Shown here in pieces: positions 42,469 through 50,158 of a stretch of 64,000 nt of DNA. Position 1 is the first letter of the stretch, and each line of letters starts with the position of its first letter. Source of the stretch: Thermomonospora catenispora (GTDB lineage Bacteria; Actinomycetota; Actinomycetes; Streptosporangiales; Streptosporangiaceae); NCBI RefSeq assembly GCF_006363815.1, contig NZ_RRYT01000013.1, positions 1 through 64,000 of the forward strand. Direction: 5' to 3'. The notes beneath the pieces are model-generated. The model did no database searches and had not been told where the DNA came from. It saw nothing but the letters and a program-made list of their open reading frames with translations. The translations under genes and the position numbers were made by a program.

Positions 42469-43475
42469 GATCGCGGCTCCAGCAGATCGCGCAGCGGGCC
42501 GGGGGCCTGCGCCGTGGACGCGGGGACGTCGTCGGCGGGCAGGAAGCCGCGCAGCCAGATGAACATCAGCCCCTGTCCCCCGTAGGACACCGAGGGGCCC
42601 TCCAGCATCGTGAGCACCGACAGGGTGATCGCCTTGAGGTCCTCCCGGCCTCGGACGGCCGCCTCGATCAGCTCGTCGGCCTGGCGCAGCAGGTTCTCCA
42701 GCCGCTCGCCGTGCCGGAGCTGGACGTTGGCGTTCACCGACTCGGCCAGCCGCAGCAGCTGCTGCACCGCCCGCTTGAGCCGGGCGCGGTCGGCGGCCAG
42801 CCGCCGGGTGGCGAGCCGGATGTTGCCGGGCAGCTTGTCCAGCTCATCGTGCCCGGAGCGCAGCGTGCCGCCCAGGCGGGCCATGGCGTCCAGCGCCCGG
42901 GCCAGGTCGGCGTTGGCGGCGGCGTAGCTGTCGGTGACCTCGGCGGCCTTCTTGATGAGCGTGTTGAGCTGCCTGCCCTTGCCGCCGATCGCGGTGGCGC
43001 CCTCGGTGGTGATGGTCTCCACGTTCCGCCCGCTGACGGCGGCCAGCAGCGGCCCGACCCGTTCGGTGATCTGCTCCAGGTCGGGCTGCACCGAGGTCTG
43101 CTCCAGCCTCGCCCCGTCGGCCAGGAACGGCCCGGTGCCCAGGTCGCGGCCGGGCGGCGGGGTGAGCCGCACATAGTTCTCGCCCAGCAGCGAGGTGCGG
43201 GAGATCATCGCGGTGGTGCCGACCGGGATCCGCTGTCCCTTCCGCAGCGACATGGTGACGGTCGCCCGGTAGCCGGACAGCTCGATGTCGGTGACGGTGC
43301 CGACCTTGACGTCGGCGATCTGCACGCTGTGCCCCACGGTGAGGCTCTGCACGTCGTCGAACGTCGCGGTCAGCTCCATGCCGCCGCGCGGCGCGCCGAG
43401 CGTCTGCACCGAGCAGCCCGCCGTCATCGTCAGGGCCAGCGCCCCCGCGGCGATCGTGCGTCGCGCCCTCATCAT
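42465..43475 (-). CDS. mceE: Mce family lipoprotein MceE
   Basis: 336 residues from ATG 43475 (tandem ATGATG; the first overlaps the mceD stop). Lipobox ALTMTAGCSVQ; Mce domain at ~30-110 (ELTATFDDVQSLTVGHSVQI ... LLGENYVRLTPPPG); helical region beyond. In mycobacteria MceE (LprK-type) is the lipid-anchored subunit of the complex. Overlaps mceF by 4 nt. Confidence 0.9.
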   Translation of the reverse strand: MMRARRTIAAGALALTMTAGCSVQTLGAPRGGMELTATFDDVQSLTVGHSVQIADVKVGTVTDIELSGYRATVTMSLRKGQRIPVGTTAMISRTSLLGENYVRLTPPPGRDLGTGPFLADGARLEQTSVQPDLEQITERVGPLLAAVSGRNVETITTEGATAIGGKGRQLNTLIKKAAEVTDSYAAANADLARALDAMARLGGTLRSGHDELDKLPGNIRLATRRLAADRARLKRAVQQLLRLAESVNANVQLRHGERLENLLRQADELIEAAVRGREDLKAITLSVLTMLEGPSVSYGGQGLMFIWLRGFLPADDVPASTAQAPGPLRDLLEPRS

Positions 43476-44497
43476 CCCCCCTCGGTGCACCGGCCCAGCT
43501 CCGGCTCGTCCTCGATGCACGGGACGGTGCCCCAGCCCATCGCGGTGAACAGCGGCTGCAGCCAGGCGCGGATGGTGCCGTGCACGATGACCCGGACGGT
43601 GGCGGTGTGGTTCTCGCGGTCCCACGCCTCGACGGCCACGTCGGCGAACCGCCCGATCGCGGCGATCGCCTGGTTGAGGGAGTCGGCGTTGGCCTTGAGG
43701 GTCATGACGATGTTGGACATGTCGGCCACGGTGCTCGGCAGCGTCTCCCGGTAGGCGACGATCAGCACCTCGCTGCGCTGGATCACCGCCGCCAGGTCGT
43801 CGATGAACGCCTGGAGCCGCCGCCGCTCCTCGACCAGGGTGCGGCTGGTGGCGGAGAACGAGTCGATCAGCCCGGTGAGCTGCTTGTCGCGTTCGTTCAG
43901 GCTGGTGGCCAGCGACCGGAGCCGCTCGGCGAGCCGGACCAGCCGTCGGTCCTGGGCGGCCAGGTCGTTGCTCAGCGCGGCGGCGGCCTGCAGTCCCCGG
44001 TTGATGTCGTCGCCCTTGCCGCGCAGCCCGCGTGCGCCGCCGTGGAGGGCGTCGCCGACGGTCTGCGCGTCCAGGGAGTCGCCGAGCTTGCCGAACGCGT
44101 CGAGCGCCTCGTCCACCTCCACCGGCAGGTCGGTGCGCTCGATCGGGATGACGGTGCCCGGCGGGGCCTTGGGCAGGCCCCGCCGCCAGGCCGGGTGCAG
44201 CTGGACGAACCGTTCGCCGAGCGTGTTGGCCGACACGATCGCGGCGCGGACGTCCGCCGGCAGCGGCACCTCCTCGTCCACCTCCAGGTCGACCCGGACC
44301 CGGCCGCGTTCGGGCGTGATGTCGGTGACGACCCCGGCGTCGATGCCCATGACCTTCACCCGGGACCGCTCATACAGCGAGGTGGCGGAGGGGAAATAGA
44401 CGGTCACCCGGTAGGTGTCCGAGCCGCCGAGCACCGTGCAGCCGCCGGTCGCGGCGATCAACGCCAGTCCGGTCGCCCATGCGATCAGCCGTCTCAT
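43472..44497 (-). CDS. mceD: Mce family protein MceD, also with a lipobox
   Basis: 341 residues from ATG 44497, overlapping the mceC stop. The N-terminus MRRLIAWATGLALIAATGGC is a lipoprotein signal (ATGGC), so two subunits of this operon appear lipid-anchored. Mce domain YRVTVYFPSATSLYERSRVK ... LGERFVQLHPAW, then a coiled-coil region rich in ERLRSLATSLNERDKQLTG. The Cys near the C-terminus (VPCIEDEPELGRC) may pair. Confidence 0.88.
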   Translation of the reverse strand: MRRLIAWATGLALIAATGGCTVLGGSDTYRVTVYFPSATSLYERSRVKVMGIDAGVVTDITPERGRVRVDLEVDEEVPLPADVRAAIVSANTLGERFVQLHPAWRRGLPKAPPGTVIPIERTDLPVEVDEALDAFGKLGDSLDAQTVGDALHGGARGLRGKGDDINRGLQAAAALSNDLAAQDRRLVRLAERLRSLATSLNERDKQLTGLIDSFSATSRTLVEERRRLQAFIDDLAAVIQRSEVLIVAYRETLPSTVADMSNIVMTLKANADSLNQAIAAIGRFADVAVEAWDRENHTATVRVIVHGTIRAWLQPLFTAMGWGTVPCIEDEPELGRCTEGG

Positions 44498-45531
44498 CGG
44501 GCGGCTCCCTGCCGCCGGGCCAGGCGGGCCAGCGCGGCCAGGTCCTCGGGCGACAGCGGGCCGAGCCCGGTCGCCACCACCTCCAGCCAGGGGCCCCGGC
44601 CGCCGACCGAGGACAGGCCGCTGAGCGTGGGGCCGGCCCACGCCAGCAGCGCGTTGAGGTCGTCGTTGGCGGGGCGCAGGGCGGCCAGCGTGGTCTGCAG
44701 GTCCTTGACGATCGACGCGAGCTTGGCCTGCTGCCGGTCGATCAGACGGGTCATGGACTTGACGGTGGCGTCGCCGCCGCCCAGGAACGCCGACAGCTCG
44801 TCGCGGCGCAGCTCCAGCTCCTTCAGCATGGCCTGCACGTTGTCCATCAGCGTGAGCAGCTGCCGCTCCTTGCTGTCGGCCAGGGCGACCAGCCGTTCGC
44901 CGTTGTCGAGCAGCGTGCGGATCTGCGGGTCGCTCTCGTCGACGGTCTCGGCCACCTCGGTGAGATCGGTCAGCGCCCGGCTGAGCCTGCCCCGGTCCCG
45001 CTCGCTCAGCCCGCCGAGCTCGTCGACGATGGTCTGGATGGAGCGGGTGTCGAGCCTGCGCACCGCCTCGGTGGAGCTCTTCAGCACGTCGTTGAACGTG
45101 GTGGGCACCGCCGTCCGCTCCAGGGGGATCCGCCGCCGTCGCTCGGGCAGGTCGTCCATGTAGGGGGCGGCGACCGGGCCGGACAGCCGCAGGTGCCGGC
45201 CGCCCAGCACGTTGGAGACCCGCACCTCGGCGCGGGTGGCGGTCCCCAGCTTCACCTCGGAGTCGACCTCCCAGGCGACCAGCACCCGGCCGTTGGCCCA
45301 GTCCGGCTTGACCTCGGTGACCTCGCCGACCTCGACGCCGGCGACCCGCACCTCGTCGCCGGGGCGCAGCCCGCCGCTGTCGGCGAACACCCCCGACATG
45401 GTGTAGCGGTCGCGCAGCAGCCCCTCGGTGCCGATCAGGTACACCGACACCACCAGCAGGACCAGGATCCCGGAGGACACCACACCGACGGTGATCCGGT
45501 TGCGGTCGCGGAACGACTTGAGCGCCATCAT
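44494..45531 (-). CDS. mceC: Mce family protein MceC
   Basis: 345 residues. Of the tandem ATGATG, the first (45531) overlaps the mceB stop. Membrane anchor ITVGVVSSGILVLLVVSVYL; Mce domain YTMSGVFADSGGLRPGDEVR ... VLGGRHLRLSGPV; extended helical part (~140-300). Confidence 0.9.
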   Translation of the reverse strand: MMALKSFRDRNRITVGVVSSGILVLLVVSVYLIGTEGLLRDRYTMSGVFADSGGLRPGDEVRVAGVEVGEVTEVKPDWANGRVLVAWEVDSEVKLGTATRAEVRVSNVLGGRHLRLSGPVAAPYMDDLPERRRRIPLERTAVPTTFNDVLKSSTEAVRRLDTRSIQTIVDELGGLSERDRGRLSRALTDLTEVAETVDESDPQIRTLLDNGERLVALADSKERQLLTLMDNVQAMLKELELRRDELSAFLGGGDATVKSMTRLIDRQQAKLASIVKDLQTTLAALRPANDDLNALLAWAGPTLSGLSSVGGRGPWLEVVATGLGPLSPEDLAALARLARRQGAAR

Positions 45532-46574
45532 CCGCCTCCGACGATCAGTCGCTGCAGCTCGGGAACGGTGTCGATGCGGCCGGTGCCCTCCCGGTCGGCG
45601 GGCAGCCGGGTGGGGTAGGGGCAGGGCGGGGCCACCAGCGTCAGGCAGGGGGCGGCGACCTCCATGTACTCGCCGTTGTCGACGGCGGCGAAGATGTGCT
45701 CCAGCTTGGGCCGGGCCTTCTCCAGCACCGCGCGCACGGCCTCGTGGTTGCGCCGCACCCCGGAGGTGAACACGCTCAGCCGGGCGATGATCTCCTCCAG
45801 TTGCCCGGCGTTGCGGGCCAGCACCGCCTCGGAGGTCCGCGCGGTCTTCGACAGCTCGACCAGCGTCCGGTCGATCAGCCGGCGGTTGTCGACGAACGCC
45901 TGGCTGAGCGTCGCCATGTCGTCCACCGCGGCGGCGATCTGCTTGTCGCGGCGGGCGATGATCTCGCTGACCGTGGCGTAGTCGGCGATCATCTGCCGGA
46001 GCGCCTGGCGGCGCCGGGCGAGGGTGGCCGAGAGCGTCTCGATGTCGCCGATCAGCCGGTCGATGTCGGCGGCGTTGCCGTCCATCGCCTGCGCCAGCGA
46101 GGCCAGCAGCTCGTTGACCTGGGCCCCGTCCAGGCTCTCGGTCAGCGGGCCGAGCTGGTTGATCAGCTCTCCGCCGTCGACCACGGACTTGGTGCGGGTG
46201 ATGTGGGCGCCCGGGCGCAGCATGGTGCGGCTGGTGCCGGGGATCAGGTAGACCACCCGCTGCCCGACGGCGTCGCGCCAGCGGATCGCGGCCTGGGTGT
46301 CGGCGGGGACCCGCACCGACTCGCGGATGCTCATCGTCACCCTGGCCCGGCCCTTGACCACCTTGATCTCGTCCACCCGGCCGACCGGGACGCCGGCGAT
46401 CTTGACCTGGTCGCCCTCGGCCAGGCCGCTGGCGTCCTCGAAGGAGGCGCTCAGCCTCCAGCCGCCGGAGAGGTCCACCCGGGCGATCTGGGCGCCGATG
46501 AACGCGGTGAGCAGGCCGGTCACCGCCACGTACAGCCCCAGCTTCAGCAGCAGCCCGCGACGTCCGGAGATCAC
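45528..46574 (-). CDS. mceB: Mce family protein MceB
   Basis: 348 residues from GTG 46574 (GTGA overlap with mceA). Anchor LLLKLGLYVAVTGLLTAFIG; Mce domain WRLSASFEDASGLAEGDQVK ... DAVGQRVVYLIPGTS; helices with RRRQALRQMIADYATVSEII. Cys pair near the C-terminus (APCLTLVAPPC). Confidence 0.9.
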   Translation of the reverse strand: MISGRRGLLLKLGLYVAVTGLLTAFIGAQIARVDLSGGWRLSASFEDASGLAEGDQVKIAGVPVGRVDEIKVVKGRARVTMSIRESVRVPADTQAAIRWRDAVGQRVVYLIPGTSRTMLRPGAHITRTKSVVDGGELINQLGPLTESLDGAQVNELLASLAQAMDGNAADIDRLIGDIETLSATLARRRQALRQMIADYATVSEIIARRDKQIAAAVDDMATLSQAFVDNRRLIDRTLVELSKTARTSEAVLARNAGQLEEIIARLSVFTSGVRRNHEAVRAVLEKARPKLEHIFAAVDNGEYMEVAAPCLTLVAPPCPYPTRLPADREGTGRIDTVPELQRLIVGGG

Positions 46575-47593
46575 GGCCGCTCACCCCCCGGACCGCACAG
46601 TCCGACGACCAGCGCGCACGGGTGGTTGGGCAGCCAGCCGTGCACGCCCAGGTAGTTCTTGCCGCCCACGCCCGGGAAGTCGGTCAGCTCCTGGTACATC
46701 GGCAGGATCTGGTTCCCGGTGCGGACGGCGTCGCCGAGATCGGGAAGCTGCCGGTAGATGATGCCGACCGCGCGTTCCCCGGAGCGGAAGCCGGCGCCGA
46801 GCTGCCGGCCGCGCCGGTCGAACCCGTGCGCCACCAGCGCCGAGACCTCCGCCAGCCGGTCGGCGAAGGAGCCCAGCCGGCCCCGGCCGCCCGCCGCGAA
46901 GCCGCCGATCACCGTGTTGGCGTCGTCGGCGATGGCGATCATCTCGTCGGAGACTTGGGCCACCGTGGTCAGCAGGTCGGCCCCGTCGGACAGGAAGGCG
47001 CGGGCCTCCTCGCGGCGGCGGTGCGCCACGTTCAGCAGCGTCCCGCCGAAGTCGATGGTCTGGCGGAGCCGCCGTCCCTGCCCGTCGAGGCCCTGGGCGA
47101 GGGTGTTCACGATGACGGCGACCTCGTCGGGGTCGATCGCCGCCAGCGCCGTGTGCGCCTCCCCGAGCAGGTCCGACAGGTCGCGCGGGTCGGCGGTGCG
47201 GGTGATGCGCGCCCCGTCGGCCAGGAACGGCCCCCGCTCCTCGTGCGCGCCGGGCAGCAGGTTGATGTACTTGGGCCCGAACACCGACGAGGGTTCGACG
47301 GCGGCGGTGACGGTGTCGGGGACCCGCACCCCCGGGTCGATCGCCATGGTGACCCGGGCCCGGCCGGAGGCGGTCAGCTCCACGGAGGTCACCCGGCCGA
47401 CGTCCACGCCGCGGATCTTGACCGGCGCGTTGTCGGACAGTCCCTGCCCGGCCCGGCCGAACTCGGCGGTCAGCCGGGTCCCCTCCGGGGCGAAGGGCTC
47501 GGTGATCAGCGTCCAGATCAGCGCGGCCGCGACGGCCAGGGTGATCGCGGTGATCACCAGCCGGCGGCCGAGCGGCAGCTCCACGGCGTTCAT
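46571..47593 (-). CDS. mceA: Mce family protein MceA
   Basis: 340 residues from ATG 47593, overlapping the yrbEB stop by 4 nt. Anchor LVITAITLAVAAALIWTLIT; Mce domain TRLTAEFGRAGQGLSDNAPV ... VFGPKYINLLPG, the segment that forms the hexameric ring in MlaD/Mce structures; helical needle region; C-terminal Cys pair (PCALVVGLC). First Mce subunit after the two permeases, as in mycobacterial mce loci. Confidence 0.9.
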   Translation of the reverse strand: MNAVELPLGRRLVITAITLAVAAALIWTLITEPFAPEGTRLTAEFGRAGQGLSDNAPVKIRGVDVGRVTSVELTASGRARVTMAIDPGVRVPDTVTAAVEPSSVFGPKYINLLPGAHEERGPFLADGARITRTADPRDLSDLLGEAHTALAAIDPDEVAVIVNTLAQGLDGQGRRLRQTIDFGGTLLNVAHRRREEARAFLSDGADLLTTVAQVSDEMIAIADDANTVIGGFAAGGRGRLGSFADRLAEVSALVAHGFDRRGRQLGAGFRSGERAVGIIYRQLPDLGDAVRTGNQILPMYQELTDFPGVGGKNYLGVHGWLPNHPCALVVGLCGPGGERP

Positions 47594-48459
47594 CCGGTCA
47601 GCCTCACCGTCTCGCCGTTGCCCCAGAAGACGTACGACAACAGCAGGTTCAGGGTGACGATCGCGATGATCGACAGCCGGATGGCCCGCCCGGTCGCCCG
47701 GCCCACCCCGGCCGGGCCGCCGGTGGCGTAGTAGCCGTAGTAGCAGTGGATGGCGATCACCGCGAAGGCGAACACCGCCACCTTGATGCAGCTGTAGATC
47801 AGGTCGATCGTCGGCAGGTAGAGCTGGAAGTAGTAGTCGTAGACGCCCGGGGCCAGCCCGAAGAACCGCGTGGTGATCAGGCGGGTGGCGAAGAAGCTGG
47901 CGAACAGCGCGATCAGGTACAGCGGCACCAGCGCGATCAGCGCCGCCAGCACCCGGGTGCACACCAGGTAGGTGAACGACCCGATGCCCATGACCTCCAG
48001 CGCGTCGATCTCCTCGGAGATCCGCATCGCGCCGAGCTCGGCGGTGAACGCCGACCCGCACTGCGCCGCCAGCGCCACCGCCGCGATCACCGGGGTGATC
48101 TCCCGGACGTTGGCGAACGAGCCGACCAGCCCCATGAACGACTCGGCGCCGATGGCCCGCAGCCCGGTGTAGCCCTGGAGGCCGACCTCGGTGCCGACGA
48201 AGAACGCCATCGTGAAGATCACGAAGATCATGCCGCCGCCGACCACGGTGGCCCCGGCGCCGACCACCACGTCGCTGACCTGGCGGGCGACCACCGTGCC
48301 GTACTTGCGGCGCCAGATCAGGTCCCGGACGATCCCCAGCATCACCCGGCCGATGAACAGCGGCCAGTCGGCCAGGTCGCCGACGCGGCGCACCGCGTCG
48401 GCCGTGACTCGGACGCCGCCGCGCGCTCCCGCGCGGCCGACGGACAACAGGCCGTTCAT
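47590..48459 (-). CDS. yrbEB: YrbE-type ABC permease B (MlaE family)
   Basis: 289 residues from ATG 48459, overlapping the yrbEA stop. MlaE/permease domain: IFTMAFFVGTEVGLQGYTGL, FVGSFANVREITPVIAAVALA-type core (GSFANVREITPVIAAVALAA), CGSAFTAELGAMRISEEIDA and LEVMGIGSFTYLVCTRVLAA. The ELGAMRxxEEIDALEVMG motif is the family signature that contacts the ATPase. The ATPase (Mkl/MceG) is not in the window, which is normal for actinobacteria. Confidence 0.92.
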   Translation of the reverse strand: MNGLLSVGRAGARGGVRVTADAVRRVGDLADWPLFIGRVMLGIVRDLIWRRKYGTVVARQVSDVVVGAGATVVGGGMIFVIFTMAFFVGTEVGLQGYTGLRAIGAESFMGLVGSFANVREITPVIAAVALAAQCGSAFTAELGAMRISEEIDALEVMGIGSFTYLVCTRVLAALIALVPLYLIALFASFFATRLITTRFFGLAPGVYDYYFQLYLPTIDLIYSCIKVAVFAFAVIAIHCYYGYYATGGPAGVGRATGRAIRLSIIAIVTLNLLLSYVFWGNGETVRLTG

Positions 48460-49253
48460 CCGATCTTGGGCGGGAACGCGACGAAGTAGACCGTTGAGAT
48501 CACGTAGTTGAGGGCGAACACCAGCATGAACGCGACCACGATGGATCGGTTGACCGCGCGGCCCACCCCGACCGGGGTGGAGGCGCAGTTCATGCCCATG
48601 TGGCAGGCGACGATCCCGGCGATCATGCCGAACAGCCAGGCCTTGAGCAGGGTGACCACCAGGTCGGAGGTCTGCAGCAGGGAGACCGCGCCGTCGAAGT
48701 AGGCGCCCGGGGTGACCCCCTGCAGCAGCACGTTGAACACGAACCCGCCGGTCGCGCCCGACAGCACCACCAGCGACACCAGGAGGGTGGAGACCAGGCT
48801 GGAGGCCCACAGCCGGGGGGTGACCAGCCGGTGGATGGGGTTGACCGCCATGACCTCCATGGCCGCCAGCTCGTCGCGGATCCGCCGGGTGCCCATGTCC
48901 GCGGCCATCGCCGAGCCGCCGGCCCCGGCGATGATCAGCGCGGCGGCGATCGGGGCGACCTCGCGGACCAGTCCGACGATCACCGCGCCGCCGGTGGCCG
49001 ACTGCGCGCCGAGCTGGGCGGCGACCTGGCCGACCTGCAGCGCCACGGTGGCTCCCAGCGGCAGCGCCACCAGGATCACCGGGATGCTGGTGACCCGGGC
49101 CAGGAACCAGGCCTGATCGACGAACTCCCAGAACCAGCTGCGGACGTCCCAGGTCCGCCGGAGACCTTCCAACGCCACCACGAACAGCTCGCCGACCTCG
49201 CTGAGCAGTCCGTGGATCCGCATCGGCACCTGTGTGGCGGCCAGTGCGCTCAC
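48456..49253 (-). CDS. yrbEA: YrbE-type ABC permease A (MlaE family)
   Basis: 265 residues from GTG 49253; AGGAG abuts this GTG, so ATG 49223 (MRIHGLLSEVG) is a real alternative. MlaE domain with GLVREVAPIAAALIIAGAGG, SAMAADMGTRRIRDELAAME and VMAVNPIHRLVTPRLWAS. First gene of the mce operon; pairs with YrbEB as the inner-membrane channel for lipid or sterol uptake. Confidence 0.9.
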   Translation of the reverse strand: MSALAATQVPMRIHGLLSEVGELFVVALEGLRRTWDVRSWFWEFVDQAWFLARVTSIPVILVALPLGATVALQVGQVAAQLGAQSATGGAVIVGLVREVAPIAAALIIAGAGGSAMAADMGTRRIRDELAAMEVMAVNPIHRLVTPRLWASSLVSTLLVSLVVLSGATGGFVFNVLLQGVTPGAYFDGAVSLLQTSDLVVTLLKAWLFGMIAGIVACHMGMNCASTPVGVGRAVNRSIVVAFMLVFALNYVISTVYFVAFPPKIG

Positions 49254-49364
49254 CTCCTAGACGCCGCGAGGGCGTGGCGACTCCGGGCGGCCCCGGAGCG
49301 GTGGTCGAGGCATGGGACAAGCCGGGAAGGTGTTGCGTACGTCACCTTCTGGCGCTCTTGGGGC

Positions 49365-49393
49365 AGCCTAAAGAGTTATTGGCGATCTGCCAA
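49365..49393 (-). promoter_or_regulatory. mce operon promoter
   Basis: On the minus strand TTGGCA (49393-49388), a 17-nt spacer and TAGGCT (49370-49365) make a good sigma-70-type promoter about 110 nt upstream of yrbEA. Confidence 0.6.
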
Positions 49394-49395
49394 TA
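49377..49395. promoter_or_regulatory. Inverted repeat over the mce -35 box
   Basis: TATTGGC-GATCT-GCCAATA, a 7-bp perfect inverted repeat (49377-49383 / 49389-49395) that covers the -35 box. This is a typical position for repression, and a TetR gene sits at the operon's end. Confidence 0.55.
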
Positions 49396-49742
49396 GTCTG
49401 TGGACAAGATGTCGGACGAGACCCGCCGACCTGCGCGGGACGCCGCGCCACAGGGCCGCGAGAGGCCGCGAGGGGCCGCCGGGGACGGCGCGACGGGCGG
49501 TCCGAGGAGCGGCGGACGGAGCCGGTCGGAGGCCGGTCGGGGGGCCGAGGGGAGGGGCCCGGAGAGAGGCGATGCGGCGGGCGGCGCGGCCCGGCCGGTC
49601 GGCCGGGCGCGTAGACTGGTCGAAAGCGCCGGGAATTTTTCCGGCGCCCCGCACGCTGTACGGTGTGGTTGCAGTCGAAGTTTGCGAACGTGGAAAGCGC
49701 CGCAGGGTTTGACAGCGGGCGCTTCATCGTTCGAGGGACCGA

Positions 49743-49839
49743 CTCCTTTGAAGGGTGGCGGCCGTAGGCCGGGACCGTGCGATCCGGCGCGGGCCCAACG
49801 ACGACCCTCCCGCACCCGCGGAGAGGACCTTCAAAGGAG
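49743..49839 (+). promoter_or_regulatory. csp 5' UTR with SD-sequestering inverted repeat
   Basis: CTCCTTTGAAGG (49743-49754) is perfectly complementary to CCTTCAAAGGAG (49828-49839), which contains the AAAGGAG SD of the csp gene 5 nt before its ATG. The loop is 73 nt. Formation of the 12-bp helix would hide the SD. Confidence 0.6.
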
Positions 49840-49844
49840 ACACC

Positions 49845-50048
49845 ATGGCTCAGGGAACCGTGAAGTGGTTCAACCCCGACAAGGGCTTCGGGTTCATCGC
49901 CCCTGACGACGGCACCGCCGACATCTTCGTCCACCACTCGGCGATCGAGATGAGCGGCTTCCGCACCCTCAGCGAGGATCAGCGCGTGGAGTACACCGCC
50001 GTCCAGGGCCCCAAGGGGCTGCAGGCCGACCAGGTCCGCGCCCTCTGA
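49845..50048 (+). CDS. Cold-shock protein (CspA family)
   Basis: 67 residues, the standard length. RNP1 GFGFIAP (within [17 protein letters not shown]) and RNP2 DIFVHHSAI are intact. ATG 49845 has AAAGGAGA 5 nt upstream. OB-fold RNA chaperone that melts mRNA secondary structure. Its own leader contains a long-range inverted repeat covering the SD, and it is followed by a hairpin and a DEAD-box helicase gene, a frequent cold-response partner. Confidence 0.95.
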   Translation: MAQGTVKWFNPDKGFGFIAPDDGTADIFVHHSAIEMSGFRTLSEDQRVEYTAVQGPKGLQADQVRAL

Positions 50049-50070
50049 GCGGCCGCGCAGCCCGCTGCGC

Positions 50071-50107
50071 CACGAGGCAGGCCCCGCATCGCCGGGCCTG
50101 CCTCGTG
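50071..50107 (+). terminator. 14-bp hairpin between csp and the helicase
   Basis: CACGAGGCAGGCCC (50071-50084) pairs perfectly with GGGCCTGCCTCGTG (50094-50107), loop 9 nt, no T-run. It may end the csp transcript or act as a partial terminator/processing site within a csp-helicase unit. Confidence 0.6.
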
Positions 50108-50158
50108 CCGTTCGCGACGGGCACGGTACGAAAGACGGGCAGGACCGAGGAGCCGACC

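Larger units (their letters stand above)
49254..49844. other. Intergenic region, 591 nt: mce promoter (left) and csp leader (right)
   Basis: The left part (49254-49396) carries the mce operon promoter and operator. The right part (~49700-49844) is the 5' UTR of the cold-shock gene. The middle (49400-49640) is Arg/Gly/Ala-rich in all frames with no recognisable gene. Confidence 0.45.

Noticed and set aside
43580-47731. Long plus-strand frames opposite the mce genes
   Set aside because: The minus strand encodes intact Mce proteins with continuous 4-nt coupling. The plus-strand frames are Gly/Arg/Asp-rich mirror frames.
49409-49906. A plus-strand frame beginning MSDETRRPARDAA before the csp gene
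   Set aside because: No SD. It is low-complexity Arg/Gly/Ala and runs into csp in the wrong frame. The region is better explained as promoter and leader DNA.
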